Source of the DNA: JBOGHU01 sp050742255
GTDB lineage: Bacteria; Actinomycetota; Acidimicrobiia; Acidimicrobiales; CADCSY01
NCBI GenBank assembly: GCA_050742255.1
Contig: JBOGHU010000051.1
Coordinates: 1 to 20,473 of the forward strand
DNA: 20,473 bases
Reading direction: 5' to 3'
Below the pieces are notes generated by a model that worked only from the letters and a program-made list of their open reading frames with translations, was not told where the DNA came from and did not search any database. The stretch's first letter is position 1, and each line of letters opens with the position of its first letter. Below are positions 1 through 5,686 of this stretch, one piece after another. Both the position numbers and the translations under genes were made by a program.

Positions 1-196
1 CCTTCGGGTTGGCGAAGAAGGGGGCCGGGTCGAAGCCCTCCACCCGGCGGCCGACGACGAGGTTGCCGTCGCCGTCGCGCTGCGGCTCGGGCGCTGGGCT
101 GCACAGCCCGTCCCAGAAGGCGTCGACCCCGATGCCGCAGGGCGCCAGCACGCCGACGCCGGTCACCGCGACCCGCCGAGGACCAGACGCTGGCAT
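1..196 (-). CDS. fabF: 3-oxoacyl-ACP synthase II (FabF), N-terminal fragment
   Basis: Only the first 65 codons are present; the gene runs off the left edge. The product begins MPASGPRRVAVTGVGVLAPC, the usual first strand of a beta-ketoacyl-ACP synthase II (RRVAVTG-G...P.G). It continues to the segment FDPAPFFANPK, which matches the FD...F.NPK stretch typical of the family. FabF condenses malonyl-ACP with a growing acyl-ACP in fatty acid elongation in the cytoplasm. The catalytic Cys-His-His residues lie outside the window. The ATG at 196 sits two bases after the acpP stop, and AAGG inside the end of acpP can serve as ribosome site, so translation is probably coupled to acpP. It is the last visible gene of the fabD-fabH-fabG-acpP-fabF cluster. 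A KasA/KasB-like role cannot be separated from plain FabF on this fragment. Confidence 0.85.
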   Translation of the reverse strand, partial: MPASGPRRVAVTGVGVLAPCGIGVDAFWDGLCSPAPEPQRDGDGNLVVGRRVEGFDPAPFFANPK

Positions 197-198
197 GG

Positions 199-435
199 CT
201 AGACCTTGCCGCTCACGAGGTCGAAGGCCTGGCCCACGGTGCGGACACCCTCGAGCTCCTCCTCCTCGACGGTGATGTCGAACTCGTCCTCCAGCGCCAT
301 GACCAGCTCGGCCAGGTCGAGGCTGTCGGCGTCGAGGTCGTCGCCGAACCGGGCGTCCTTGGTCACCTGCTCGGGGGAGACCTGCAGCACCTCCACCGCG
401 CACCTCTTGAAGGTCTCGAAGGCGTCGTCAGCCAT
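199..435 (-). CDS. acpP: acyl carrier protein
   Basis: A 78-residue acidic protein with the phosphopantetheine attachment motif DADSLD, the modified serine being Ser38. The rest matches the ACP four-helix pattern: an amphipathic first helix, then the DSLD turn, LVMALEDEFDI, and a C-terminal VGQAFDLV helix. It carries acyl intermediates as thioesters between the enzymes encoded around it. The start at 435 (ATG) is preferred over an in-frame GTG at 441, because AGGAG at 441-445 lies five bases before the ATG and would overlap the GTG. It lies 38 bases after fabG and two bases before fabF, so all three are very likely on one transcript. An ACP for a specialised pathway is possible in principle, but the context is housekeeping fatty acid synthesis. 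Confidence 0.95.
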   Translation of the reverse strand: MADDAFETFKRCAVEVLQVSPEQVTKDARFGDDLDADSLDLAELVMALEDEFDITVEEEELEGVRTVGQAFDLVSGKV

Positions 436-473
436 TGGCACTCCTCGTGTGTCTGCCCTGCCGGGCGGGGTGG

Positions 474-1208
474 TCAGTGACCCATGCCGAGGCCACCGTC
501 GACGGGCAGCACGGCACCGGTGATGTACGCGGCCTCGGGTGAGGCCAGGAACGTGACCGCCGCGGCCACCTCGTCGGGAGTGGCGAAGCGGCCGAGGGGG
601 ACTGCTGCGACCATCTCCCTGTGGCGGCTGTCGCTGAGGGCGGCGGTCATGTCGGTCTCCACCGGGCCGGGGGCCACCACGTTGGCGGTGATGCCCCGCG
701 AGGCCAGCTCCCGGGCCAGCGACCGGGCCAGGCCGACCAGCCCCGCCTTGGAGGCGGCGTAGTTGACCTGTCCGGCCACCCCGAGGAGCCCGGCGACCGA
801 GGACATGAAGACGAGGCGTCCCTGCCGGGCCCGCACCATGGGGCCGACGGCCCGCTTGGCCGCCCGGTAGGCGCCGGCCAGGTTGGTGTCGACCACCTCG
901 GTGAAGGCGCGGTCGTCCATCCGCAGGACCAGGCCGTCCCGGTTCAGGCCGGCGTTGGCCACCAGCACCTGCACCGGGCCGAGGCGATCCTCGACCTCGG
1001 TGAAGGCGGCCTCGACCTCGGTGGTGGAGGTCACGTCGCAGCGGACCGGGAGCAGCCCGTCCCCCCCGCCGGCGGGCGGGGGTGGCTTGGAGCGGTAGGT
1101 GACCGCCACCTGGTCGCCGAGGCGGGCGAAGGCCTGGGCGCAGGCCAGGCCTATGCCGCGGTTGCCGCCGGTGACCAGGACGACCCGACCGGGCTTCACC
1201 GGCCCCAT
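474..1208 (-). CDS. fabG: 3-oxoacyl-ACP reductase (FabG)
   Basis: A 244-residue short-chain dehydrogenase/reductase, the normal length for FabG. The nucleotide-binding motif TGGNRGIG is at residues 13-20, NAG at 85-87, a catalytic-type Asn in DTNLAG near 109, Ser137 in MSSVAG, and Tyr150/Lys154 in YAASK. The C-terminal PVDGGLGMGH end is also typical. It reduces 3-oxoacyl-ACP to 3-hydroxyacyl-ACP with NADPH, the first reduction after each condensation. The ATG at 1208 overlaps the end of fabH by 13 bases, indicating translational coupling. A short proline/glycine-rich insert (residues 42-50) follows the second strand and corresponds to a run of C's and G's in the DNA. SDR enzymes are hard to assign by sequence alone, but placement between fabH and acpP makes FabG by far the best reading. 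Confidence 0.93.
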   Translation of the reverse strand: MGPVKPGRVVLVTGGNRGIGLACAQAFARLGDQVAVTYRSKPPPPAGGGDGLLPVRCDVTSTTEVEAAFTEVEDRLGPVQVLVANAGLNRDGLVLRMDDRAFTEVVDTNLAGAYRAAKRAVGPMVRARQGRLVFMSSVAGLLGVAGQVNYAASKAGLVGLARSLARELASRGITANVVAPGPVETDMTAALSDSRHREMVAAVPLGRFATPDEVAAAVTFLASPEAAYITGAVLPVDGGLGMGH

Positions 1209-2146
1209 CGTAGGACAGCGCTGGCCCAGGTCATCCCGGCACCGAACCCCACCAGGAGCACGGTGTCGCCGTCGGTGAGCCGATCGGTGTGGACGGCGTT
1301 GGTGAGAGCGATCGGGATGGAGGCCGCCGAGGTGTTGCCGGTGCGGTCGAGCACCACCGACGTCCGCTCCACCGGGATGCCCAGGCGGGTGCAGGCCGCC
1401 TCGATGATGCGGACGTTGGCCTGGTGGGGGACGAGGAGGTCCACGTCGGCGGCGGTGAGGCCGGCCCGCTTGAGCGCCATCTCCGACGAGTCGACCATGA
1501 CCCGCACCGCTCGGCGGAACAGCTCCGGACCGTCCATCCGGGCGGTCGCGCCCAGGTCGGCGTAGAGGAGGTGGCGGGCGGCGCCGTCAGAGCCCAGGTC
1601 CCAGCCGAGGAGCTGCCCGGGGCCCTCGACGGCGTCGAGGACCACCGCGCCGGCGCCGTCGCCGAAGAGCACGGCGGTGCCGCGGTCGTCGGGGTCGATG
1701 AGCCGGCTGATCACGTCGGCGCCGATGACCAGGACCCGGGACGCGCCCGTCGCGACCATGGCCGAGCCGGCGACCAGGGCGTAGACGAAGCCCGAGCAGG
1801 CGGCGTTGACGTCGAGGGCGCCGCCGCCCAGGCCCAACGCCGCCTGGACCGACGAGGAGGTGGCCGGCATCTGCTGGTCGGGGGTGGTCGTGGCCAGGAG
1901 CAGCAGGTCGACGGTGGCAGGGTCGGCGCCGGCGACCTCGAGGGCGGTACGGGCGGCGACGGTGGCCAGCTCGCCGGTGGTGCCGCCGATGCGGCGCTCC
2001 CGGATGCCGGTCCGCTCCGTGATCCAGGTGTCGGTGGTGTCGAGGCGGGCCTCGAACTCGGCGTTGGTGACGACGGTGTCGGGCAGTGCCGCACCCCACC
2101 CGACGATGGCGGCTCCGGTCACGGCCGCGTGGCCCGGCCACGGCAC
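1196..2146 (-). CDS. fabH: 3-oxoacyl-ACP synthase III (FabH)
   Basis: A 316-residue ketoacyl-ACP synthase III with the complete Cys-His-Asn triad: Cys117 in NAACSGF, His241 in PHQAN and Asn271 in GNTSAAS. The family signatures TERTGIRERRI near residue 43 and GDGAGAVVL near 162 are present. It condenses acetyl-CoA or another starter acyl-CoA with malonyl-ACP to begin each fatty acid, so its specificity sets the straight- or branched-chain profile. I chose GTG at 2146 with GGGGTGG just upstream; a second in-frame GTG at 2122 (VTGAAIVGWG) would also give a full-length enzyme. It starts 19 bases after the fabD stop and overlaps fabG at its end. Starter preference cannot be read from the sequence by eye. 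Confidence 0.94.
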   Translation of the reverse strand: MPWPGHAAVTGAAIVGWGAALPDTVVTNAEFEARLDTTDTWITERTGIRERRIGGTTGELATVAARTALEVAGADPATVDLLLLATTTPDQQMPATSSSVQAALGLGGGALDVNAACSGFVYALVAGSAMVATGASRVLVIGADVISRLIDPDDRGTAVLFGDGAGAVVLDAVEGPGQLLGWDLGSDGAARHLLYADLGATARMDGPELFRRAVRVMVDSSEMALKRAGLTAADVDLLVPHQANVRIIEAACTRLGIPVERTSVVLDRTGNTSAASIPIALTNAVHTDRLTDGDTVLLVGFGAGMTWASAVLRWGR

Positions 2147-2165
2147 CGCGCCACCCCGGTGGGGG

Positions 2166-3356
2166 TCACGCGGTGCGGAGCCAGGCGATGGGCTGGCTGG
2201 TCGTGACCCGCTCGCCGTCGAAGGCGATCAGGCCCATCACCACGCCGGCGAAGCGGGACCGCACCTCGGTGCCGCTCACCGTCCCCAGCACCTCGCCCAC
2301 GTCCACGACCTGTCCCTCGGTGTCCCGCCACCGCTCGGCCGGCTGGAAGATGCCGGCGGCGGGGCTGACGACCAGCCGCTCGGCGATGTAAAGGTGCTCG
2401 CCCTCGGGGTGGACGGCGTTGCCGTTGAGCCCCCCCTCCTCGCCGTCGAGGGCGGAGAGGAGGTCGTCGACGTGGTGTGGCTCCGACACCGAGAGGGCCT
2501 GGGCGCCGGGCAGGCTGCGCCTGGCGATGCGGGTCAGGACCTGGCCCGGGCCCAGCTCGACGAAGGTCCGCACGCCGTCGTCGTGGAGGCGCTGGACGCT
2601 CTGGCGCCATCGCACCGGGCTGCACAGCTGGGCCGACAGGAGCTGGCGCCACTCGTCGGGGTCGGTGTGGCGGCGGGCGTCGACGTTGGCGACCACGGGG
2701 ACCCGGGGCCGGTGGAGGGCGCTTTTGGCCAGGGCAGCCAGGAGCGGTTCACCGGCGGGCGCCATCTGGGGCGTGTGGAACGCACCCTCCACCGGGACGG
2801 GGAGCACCTTCTTGGCGCCCAGCCCCCTGGCCGCCTCGCCGGCGGCGGCGACGGCCCGGGGTGACCCCGCCACGACCACCTGGCCAGGGGCGTTGAAGTT
2901 GGCCACCCACACCTCACCGTCGGCCTTCCGGCAGGCAGCCTCGGCATCGGCGTCGTCCAGGCCGATGAGGGCGGCAATGGTGCCGGCGCTGGCCTCCGCC
3001 GCCTCCTGCATGGCCTCGGCCCGGGCCACCACCACCCGGACCGCGTCGGTGAAGGGCAGCGATCCGGCTGCCACGAGAGCGGTGTACTCGCCCAGGCTGT
3101 GCCCGGCGCAGGCCGCCGGCTCCACCCCGACCCTGGTCACCGCGTCGTGGGCGACCAGGCCGGCCACGAAGGTGGCCACCTGGGCGTTCCGGGTCTGGCG
3201 CAGCTCGTCGGCGTCGGCCTCGAGGAGCAGCCGGGCCAGGTCCCGCCCCGCCACCTCGGAGGCCTCCTCGACGAGCCGCCAGGACGGGTGGCCCACCCAG
3301 GCCGCGCCCATGGCCGGCCGCTGCGACCCCTGTCCCGGAAACGTGAACGCGAGCAT
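2166..3356 (-). CDS. fabD: malonyl-CoA:ACP transacylase (FabD) with extra C-terminal biotinyl/lipoyl-like domain
   Basis: A 396-residue protein whose first ~305 residues form a complete malonyltransferase: FPGQGSQ at 6-12, nucleophile Ser87 in GHSLGE, Arg112 for malonyl binding, His194 in GAFHTPQM, and the late VELGPGQVL segment. It moves malonyl from CoA to ACP. FabD usually ends near 310 residues. Here about 85 more follow in the same frame. Residues ~324-394 show two half-repeats (SPAAGIFQP...VDVGEVLG, then RSRFAGVVMG...GERVTTSQPIAWL) like the barrel-sandwich of biotinyl/lipoyl domains. The hairpin where MKM lysine would sit reads SGTEV and has no lysine. ATG 3356 is chosen because AAGGGGGT lies six bases upstream and the protein then begins MLAFTFPGQG; an extended 5' reading to 3416 has no family support. 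It is the first gene of the fab operon. Confidence 0.92.
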   Translation of the reverse strand: MLAFTFPGQGSQRPAMGAAWVGHPSWRLVEEASEVAGRDLARLLLEADADELRQTRNAQVATFVAGLVAHDAVTRVGVEPAACAGHSLGEYTALVAAGSLPFTDAVRVVVARAEAMQEAAEASAGTIAALIGLDDADAEAACRKADGEVWVANFNAPGQVVVAGSPRAVAAAGEAARGLGAKKVLPVPVEGAFHTPQMAPAGEPLLAALAKSALHRPRVPVVANVDARRHTDPDEWRQLLSAQLCSPVRWRQSVQRLHDDGVRTFVELGPGQVLTRIARRSLPGAQALSVSEPHHVDDLLSALDGEEGGLNGNAVHPEGEHLYIAERLVVSPAAGIFQPAERWRDTEGQVVDVGEVLGTVSGTEVRSRFAGVVMGLIAFDGERVTTSQPIAWLRTA

Positions 3357-3362
3357 GGACGG

Positions 3363-3370
3363 ACCCCCTT
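3363..3370 (-). promoter_or_regulatory. ribosome binding site of fabD
   Basis: AAGGGGGT read on the minus strand, six bases before the ATG at 3356. It decides the fabD start against the in-frame upstream extension. Confidence 0.6.
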
Positions 3371-3467
3371 GGCATCGGTCCTCGCTTCGACCGCCTCGGG
3401 AGCGGAAAGGTTTCACTTCGGTGACGCCCGGGTGGCCGTGGCGGGGAGGGGGCAGGGCCAGGAACGG

Positions 3468-3473
3468 TACGCT
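3468..3473 (+). promoter_or_regulatory. candidate -10 box for tRNA-Leu
   Basis: TACGCT (TANNNT type) lies 16 bases before the first base of tRNA-Leu, a reasonable distance for a short 5' leader. No clear -35 hexamer is visible. The same six-base string stands before polA in this window. The call is based on position and the local -10 style only. Confidence 0.35.
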
Positions 3474-3489
3474 TCTGGGGCCAGGCCGG

Positions 3490-3572
3490 GCCCGGGTGGC
3501 GGAACGGCAGACGCGATGGACTCAAAATCCATTGTCCGCAAGGGCGTGCGGGTTCGAATCCCGCTCCGGGCA
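3490..3572 (+). tRNA. tRNA-Leu (anticodon CAA)
   Basis: An 83-nt class II tRNA. The acceptor arm GCCCGGG at 3490-3496 pairs with TCCGGGC at 3565-3571 (one G-U), with discriminator A at 3572 as expected for leucine. The anticodon loop CTCAAAA spans 3521-3527 with anticodon CAA at 3523-3525, reading the UUG codon. There is a long variable arm, and the T arm is GCGGG-TTCGAAT-CCCGC at 3548-3564. The CCA end is not encoded (the next bases are CCG). UUG is a rare codon in DNA this GC-rich. It points away from the fab cluster, and the accessory region begins directly downstream, making its 3' end a plausible integration point. Confidence 0.95.
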
Positions 3573-3612
3573 CCGACCTCGGGCACCGAGCTCGAAAGGG
3601 TGCGAACCCGCC

Positions 3613-3645
3613 CCGAGCCGAGCCGAGCCGAGCCGAGCCGAGCCG
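3613..3645 (+). repeat. pentanucleotide tandem repeat (GAGCC)n
   Basis: Six perfect tandem copies of GAGCC at 3615-3644, with the period continuing a few bases either side, 43 bases after tRNA-Leu. It is intergenic, so a copy-number change would not shift a reading frame. Its copy number could be misjudged by short-read assembly. Confidence 0.9.
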
Positions 3646-3720
3646 GTCGGCTTGCAGCTCGTCGATGCTGCCGGCGGCACAGGTTTGGTGCCGTGGCGAT
3701 GGTGCACCTGGTGGGGTCGA

Positions 3721-3738
3721 ACAGAAACCCGTTCCGGG
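3721..3738 (-). terminator. possible weak terminator after the DUF2277 gene
   Basis: Read on the minus strand, CCCG-GAA-CGGG (3738-3728) is followed at once by TTTCTGT, six bases beyond the stop codon of the DUF2277 gene. The stem is only four pairs, so the call rests mainly on position and the T-rich tail. Confidence 0.3.
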
Positions 3739-3743
3739 ACGTG

Positions 3744-3998
3744 TCAACGCGCGCTGGAGGTCAGGCGACGAAGGGGTGGCAGGGTGGGCGGCGGTCGTCG
3801 TCGGGGCGGCAGCTCGTCGAGGAGCTCCGTCGTCGCTTCGACGACCTTCCGGACCGCTCGTTCGACGGCCTGCTCGGTCCGGGACGACGGCGACTGGACC
3901 CCGCCTAGCTTCCGCACGTATTGGCGGGCAGCCGCTTCGATCTCTGCCGCCGTGGCTTCGGGCTGCAACCCGCGCAGGGTCGTGATGTTGCGACACAT
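3744..3998 (-). CDS. DUF2277 family protein
   Basis: An 84-residue protein beginning MCRNITTLRGLQPEATAAEI, which I recognise as the conserved start of the DUF2277 family. It goes on through EAAARQYVRKLGGVQSPS and a central helix to the family's C-terminal tail (LLDELPPRRRPPPTLPPLRR). The function of the family is unknown to me. Members are small, cytosolic, and often annotated only as DUF2277. The ATG at 3998 is chosen because the family motif starts exactly there and a TAGGCT box ends seven bases upstream, which suggests a leaderless message; the in-frame upstream extension has no family character. The gene looks intact and independent of its neighbours. It may be an old chromosomal gene rather than cargo of the accessory stretch. 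Confidence 0.85.
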   Translation of the reverse strand: MCRNITTLRGLQPEATAAEIEAAARQYVRKLGGVQSPSSRTEQAVERAVRKVVEATTELLDELPPRRRPPPTLPPLRRLTSSAR

Positions 3999-4005
3999 GT
4001 CGACG

Positions 4006-4011
4006 AGCCTA
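4006..4011 (-). promoter_or_regulatory. -10 box of a leaderless promoter for the DUF2277 gene
   Basis: TAGGCT on the minus strand ends seven bases before the ATG at 3998, which puts the expected transcription start on or next to the start codon. No Shine-Dalgarno sequence is present. The same hexamer occurs upstream of the methyltransferase gene. Confidence 0.45.
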
Positions 4012-4296
4012 CGACGGGTCAGCTCCGCGATCGGGTGGTGATGGCGGTGCCCCAAGGGTCGGACGCCGGGAGGGCTCATGCCCTCGGACGCGGCTGGCCG
4101 ACGAGGTGGCAGCTCGGGGGCGTGTGGTGGGGAGCTGACCGACAGACCCGCCCCGTCGGGGCGTGTCCCCGAGCGTCGACGCCGACCCCAAGCCCTTCAC
4201 CTGGACCGCCAGTGCTGATTCGATGCTCTCCTGACCCTGATGTGGAGGCGCCGCCTCGGTGGCGGGCAGATCCTCCAATCGCTCGGCCGCCTCCAT
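4009..4296 (-). CDS. small hypothetical protein (doubtful)
   Basis: A 95-codon frame starting MEAAERLEDLPATEAAPPHQ. AGGGAG lies six bases before the ATG, the main argument for it. The first ~35 residues look protein-like, but the remainder is a low-complexity run of Arg, Pro, Ser and Thr of the sort that antisense or non-coding GC-rich DNA gives. It ends just before the DUF2277 gene on the same strand and overlaps that gene's -10 box. I recognise no domain. It could be a truncated gene whose original 3' end was lost, or chance. Confidence 0.2.
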   Translation of the reverse strand: MEAAERLEDLPATEAAPPHQGQESIESALAVQVKGLGSASTLGDTPRRGGSVGQLPTTRPRAATSSASRVRGHEPSRRPTLGAPPSPPDRGADPS

Positions 4297-4421
4297 CGGG
4301 CGCTCCCTCCTTCTCCGGTCGCTGGACGTCGCTGGGCGACGTGGAGTGACCGGAGAGCCGGCCCCGGCATTGGCGGTACCGTCGCCGGTGCGCAATAGCG
4401 AGACACTGCATCAGTCCCCGA

Positions 4422-5420
4422 TCACTCAAGCTCAAAGTACCCAGGTACCGTGAGGTGTGGGACATCGAGGTATACCTTCGCTTCAGGACAGCTACGAAAC
4501 CGTCCGTGACTCCACCGGACCTCGACGTGGCCGTAAACGTCAATGTCTGCGCCAGATGCCCGCTCCCGTACGACAGCTCGCCAACCCACCTCAGGCTGGC
4601 CGGCGACTCGTTCTACAACCGCGAACGACCGTAGCTCGTAGGACTGTATCCAGTCCCAGGCCGAGGCGACCCGAAGGCGAAGATTGCTCCTTCCGTCGAT
4701 GCCCAAGACGAAGTACGGCGCGTCAGCAATACGGAGGAGCCGCCACAGGAGGCGCAGTTTTATCCGCTGACTCCGGAGATTCGCCCTCCAACGAGTTGCT
4801 GAAGCAGATGATACTGCTGTAGACAGAGCCATCCAGGCCTGGTGCACAGGAGATGGGAGGGCTCTCGCCCGGAGTGCCTCTCTTAGCGCTGTACGATGAA
4901 CTGCGGTGAGATCAGTTACGAGGGCAGGCACATCGCCACCGACGTGGTCCCGAACCGCATCGTAGAAGAGCTGGTACTCGGCGGGAGCGACCACGGCGAA
5001 CCAGTCCGTGCCGGTTCGCTCCTCACCAACGAGGAGACGGTCGAAGAGCCGTGCCGGACCCGGGTTGTGCATGATTCTCGACAGATACTTGCAACTCACC
5101 TGATAGACGTGATCGATTCGAATATCAGCCGGTATGATGTTGTCACCAGGTGGCCTATGCGGACCTTTCCACTCGACGAGCCTGGGTAGGCGGCCTCGCA
5201 AACCATCGTCAGCATGTAGCAGCGCCACGCCGTTGGCGAAGCCCATTGCGAACGAGGCCATGTGGTCGCCAGCGTTGTATGCCGCAACGAGCCTTTACCA
5301 TACGGTGTCGCCAACATTCAGAAGCCGACTCGGCCGTGCGGCGACGGCGCTGGCGAGGTCTGGTGCCAGCGTCCCGAGGGCCGTGGCGATCTCTGTGATC
5401 TCGGTGAGGCGGGATGGCAT
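4422..5420 (-). pseudogene. putative restriction-type nuclease gene, split by an in-frame stop
   Basis: Read through, this frame gives 332 residues. It opens at ATG 5420, which overlaps the upstream stop as TGATG. Codon 42 is TAA (5295-5297), in the context GDTVW-stop-RLVAAYNAGDH. The sequence is coherent on both sides, and a CAA (Gln) codon there would need only one C-to-T change. There is no ribosome site before the next ATG (5261), so the downstream 279 residues are unlikely to be made on their own. The downstream part holds LVEWKG (residues 81-86) and ADIRIDHVYQVSCKYL (98-113), whose acidic residue followed by SCK resembles a PD-(D/E)XK nuclease core. That reading is an inference. Position after a DNA methyltransferase suggests the restriction partner. 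I recognise no named family. Alternatives are a sequencing error or two separate genes. Confidence 0.5.
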
Positions 5421-5686
5421 CAGTCCTGGAAGAACGGGCTGAACTGCAACTCGTGAGCCGCGAGGTCGACATCGCGCGGAATGGGAACATCGTGAGAGGG
5501 ATAGACGTCGACCTCGCCGGCCCTGTTCCTCATCCAGGGTTCGACGGCGTCACCCCAATGCTCGTGCAGCAGTGCGGCCCGCAACGGTTCCCGCGCGTTT
5601 CCCGGAACCTCGCGACCCGATGTGCGGGTGTTGGCTTGAGTGGGTGGATCGTCCCGCACTACGGCACGAGCAACGGAACGCGGCAC
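5420..5686 (-). CDS. hypothetical protein in the restriction-modification-like cassette
   Basis: An 88-residue protein tightly packed between two genes. Its GTG at 5686 follows the methyltransferase stop with no gap (TGAGTG), and its TGA overlaps the next ATG (TGATG), which argues for translation coupled to both. The C-terminal half reads like a folded domain with the segment LRAALLHEHWGDAVEPWMRN and the ending AAHELQFSPFFQD. The first ~30 residues are Arg/Thr/Pro-rich and less convincing. I see no helix-turn-helix of the usual controller-protein type and do not recognise a family. It could be an accessory subunit of the nuclease, or an N-terminal portion of the downstream protein separated by an old frameshift; the perfect TGATG junction favours separate genes. 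Confidence 0.55.
   Translation of the reverse strand: MPRSVARAVVRDDPPTQANTRTSGREVPGNAREPLRAALLHEHWGDAVEPWMRNRAGEVDVYPSHDVPIPRDVDLAAHELQFSPFFQD

Larger units (their letters stand above)
3999..4421. other. intergenic stretch with one hairpin and no convincing gene
   Basis: Between the DUF2277 gene and the tail of the split nuclease gene. It contains the DUF2277 -10 box at 4006-4011, a strong palindrome (CGCCCC-GTC-GGGGCG) at 4149-4163 without a T tract on either strand, and one weak small reading frame on the minus strand (4009-4296, listed separately). Otherwise I see no recognisable coding content. Confidence 0.5.

Noticed and set aside
3357..3416. Twenty-residue N-terminal extension of FabD
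   Set aside because: AAGGGGGT at 3363-3370 is correctly spaced for ATG 3356, and FabD proteins start at the FPGQGSQ strand.
3613..3645. GAGCC tract considered as a CRISPR or att-type repeat
   Set aside because: It is a contiguous five-base microsatellite with no spacers and no relation to the tRNA end.
4149..4163. Palindrome CGCCCC-GTC-GGGGCG as a terminator
   Set aside because: No T tract on either strand, and it lies more than 250 bases from the nearest gene end on the minus strand.
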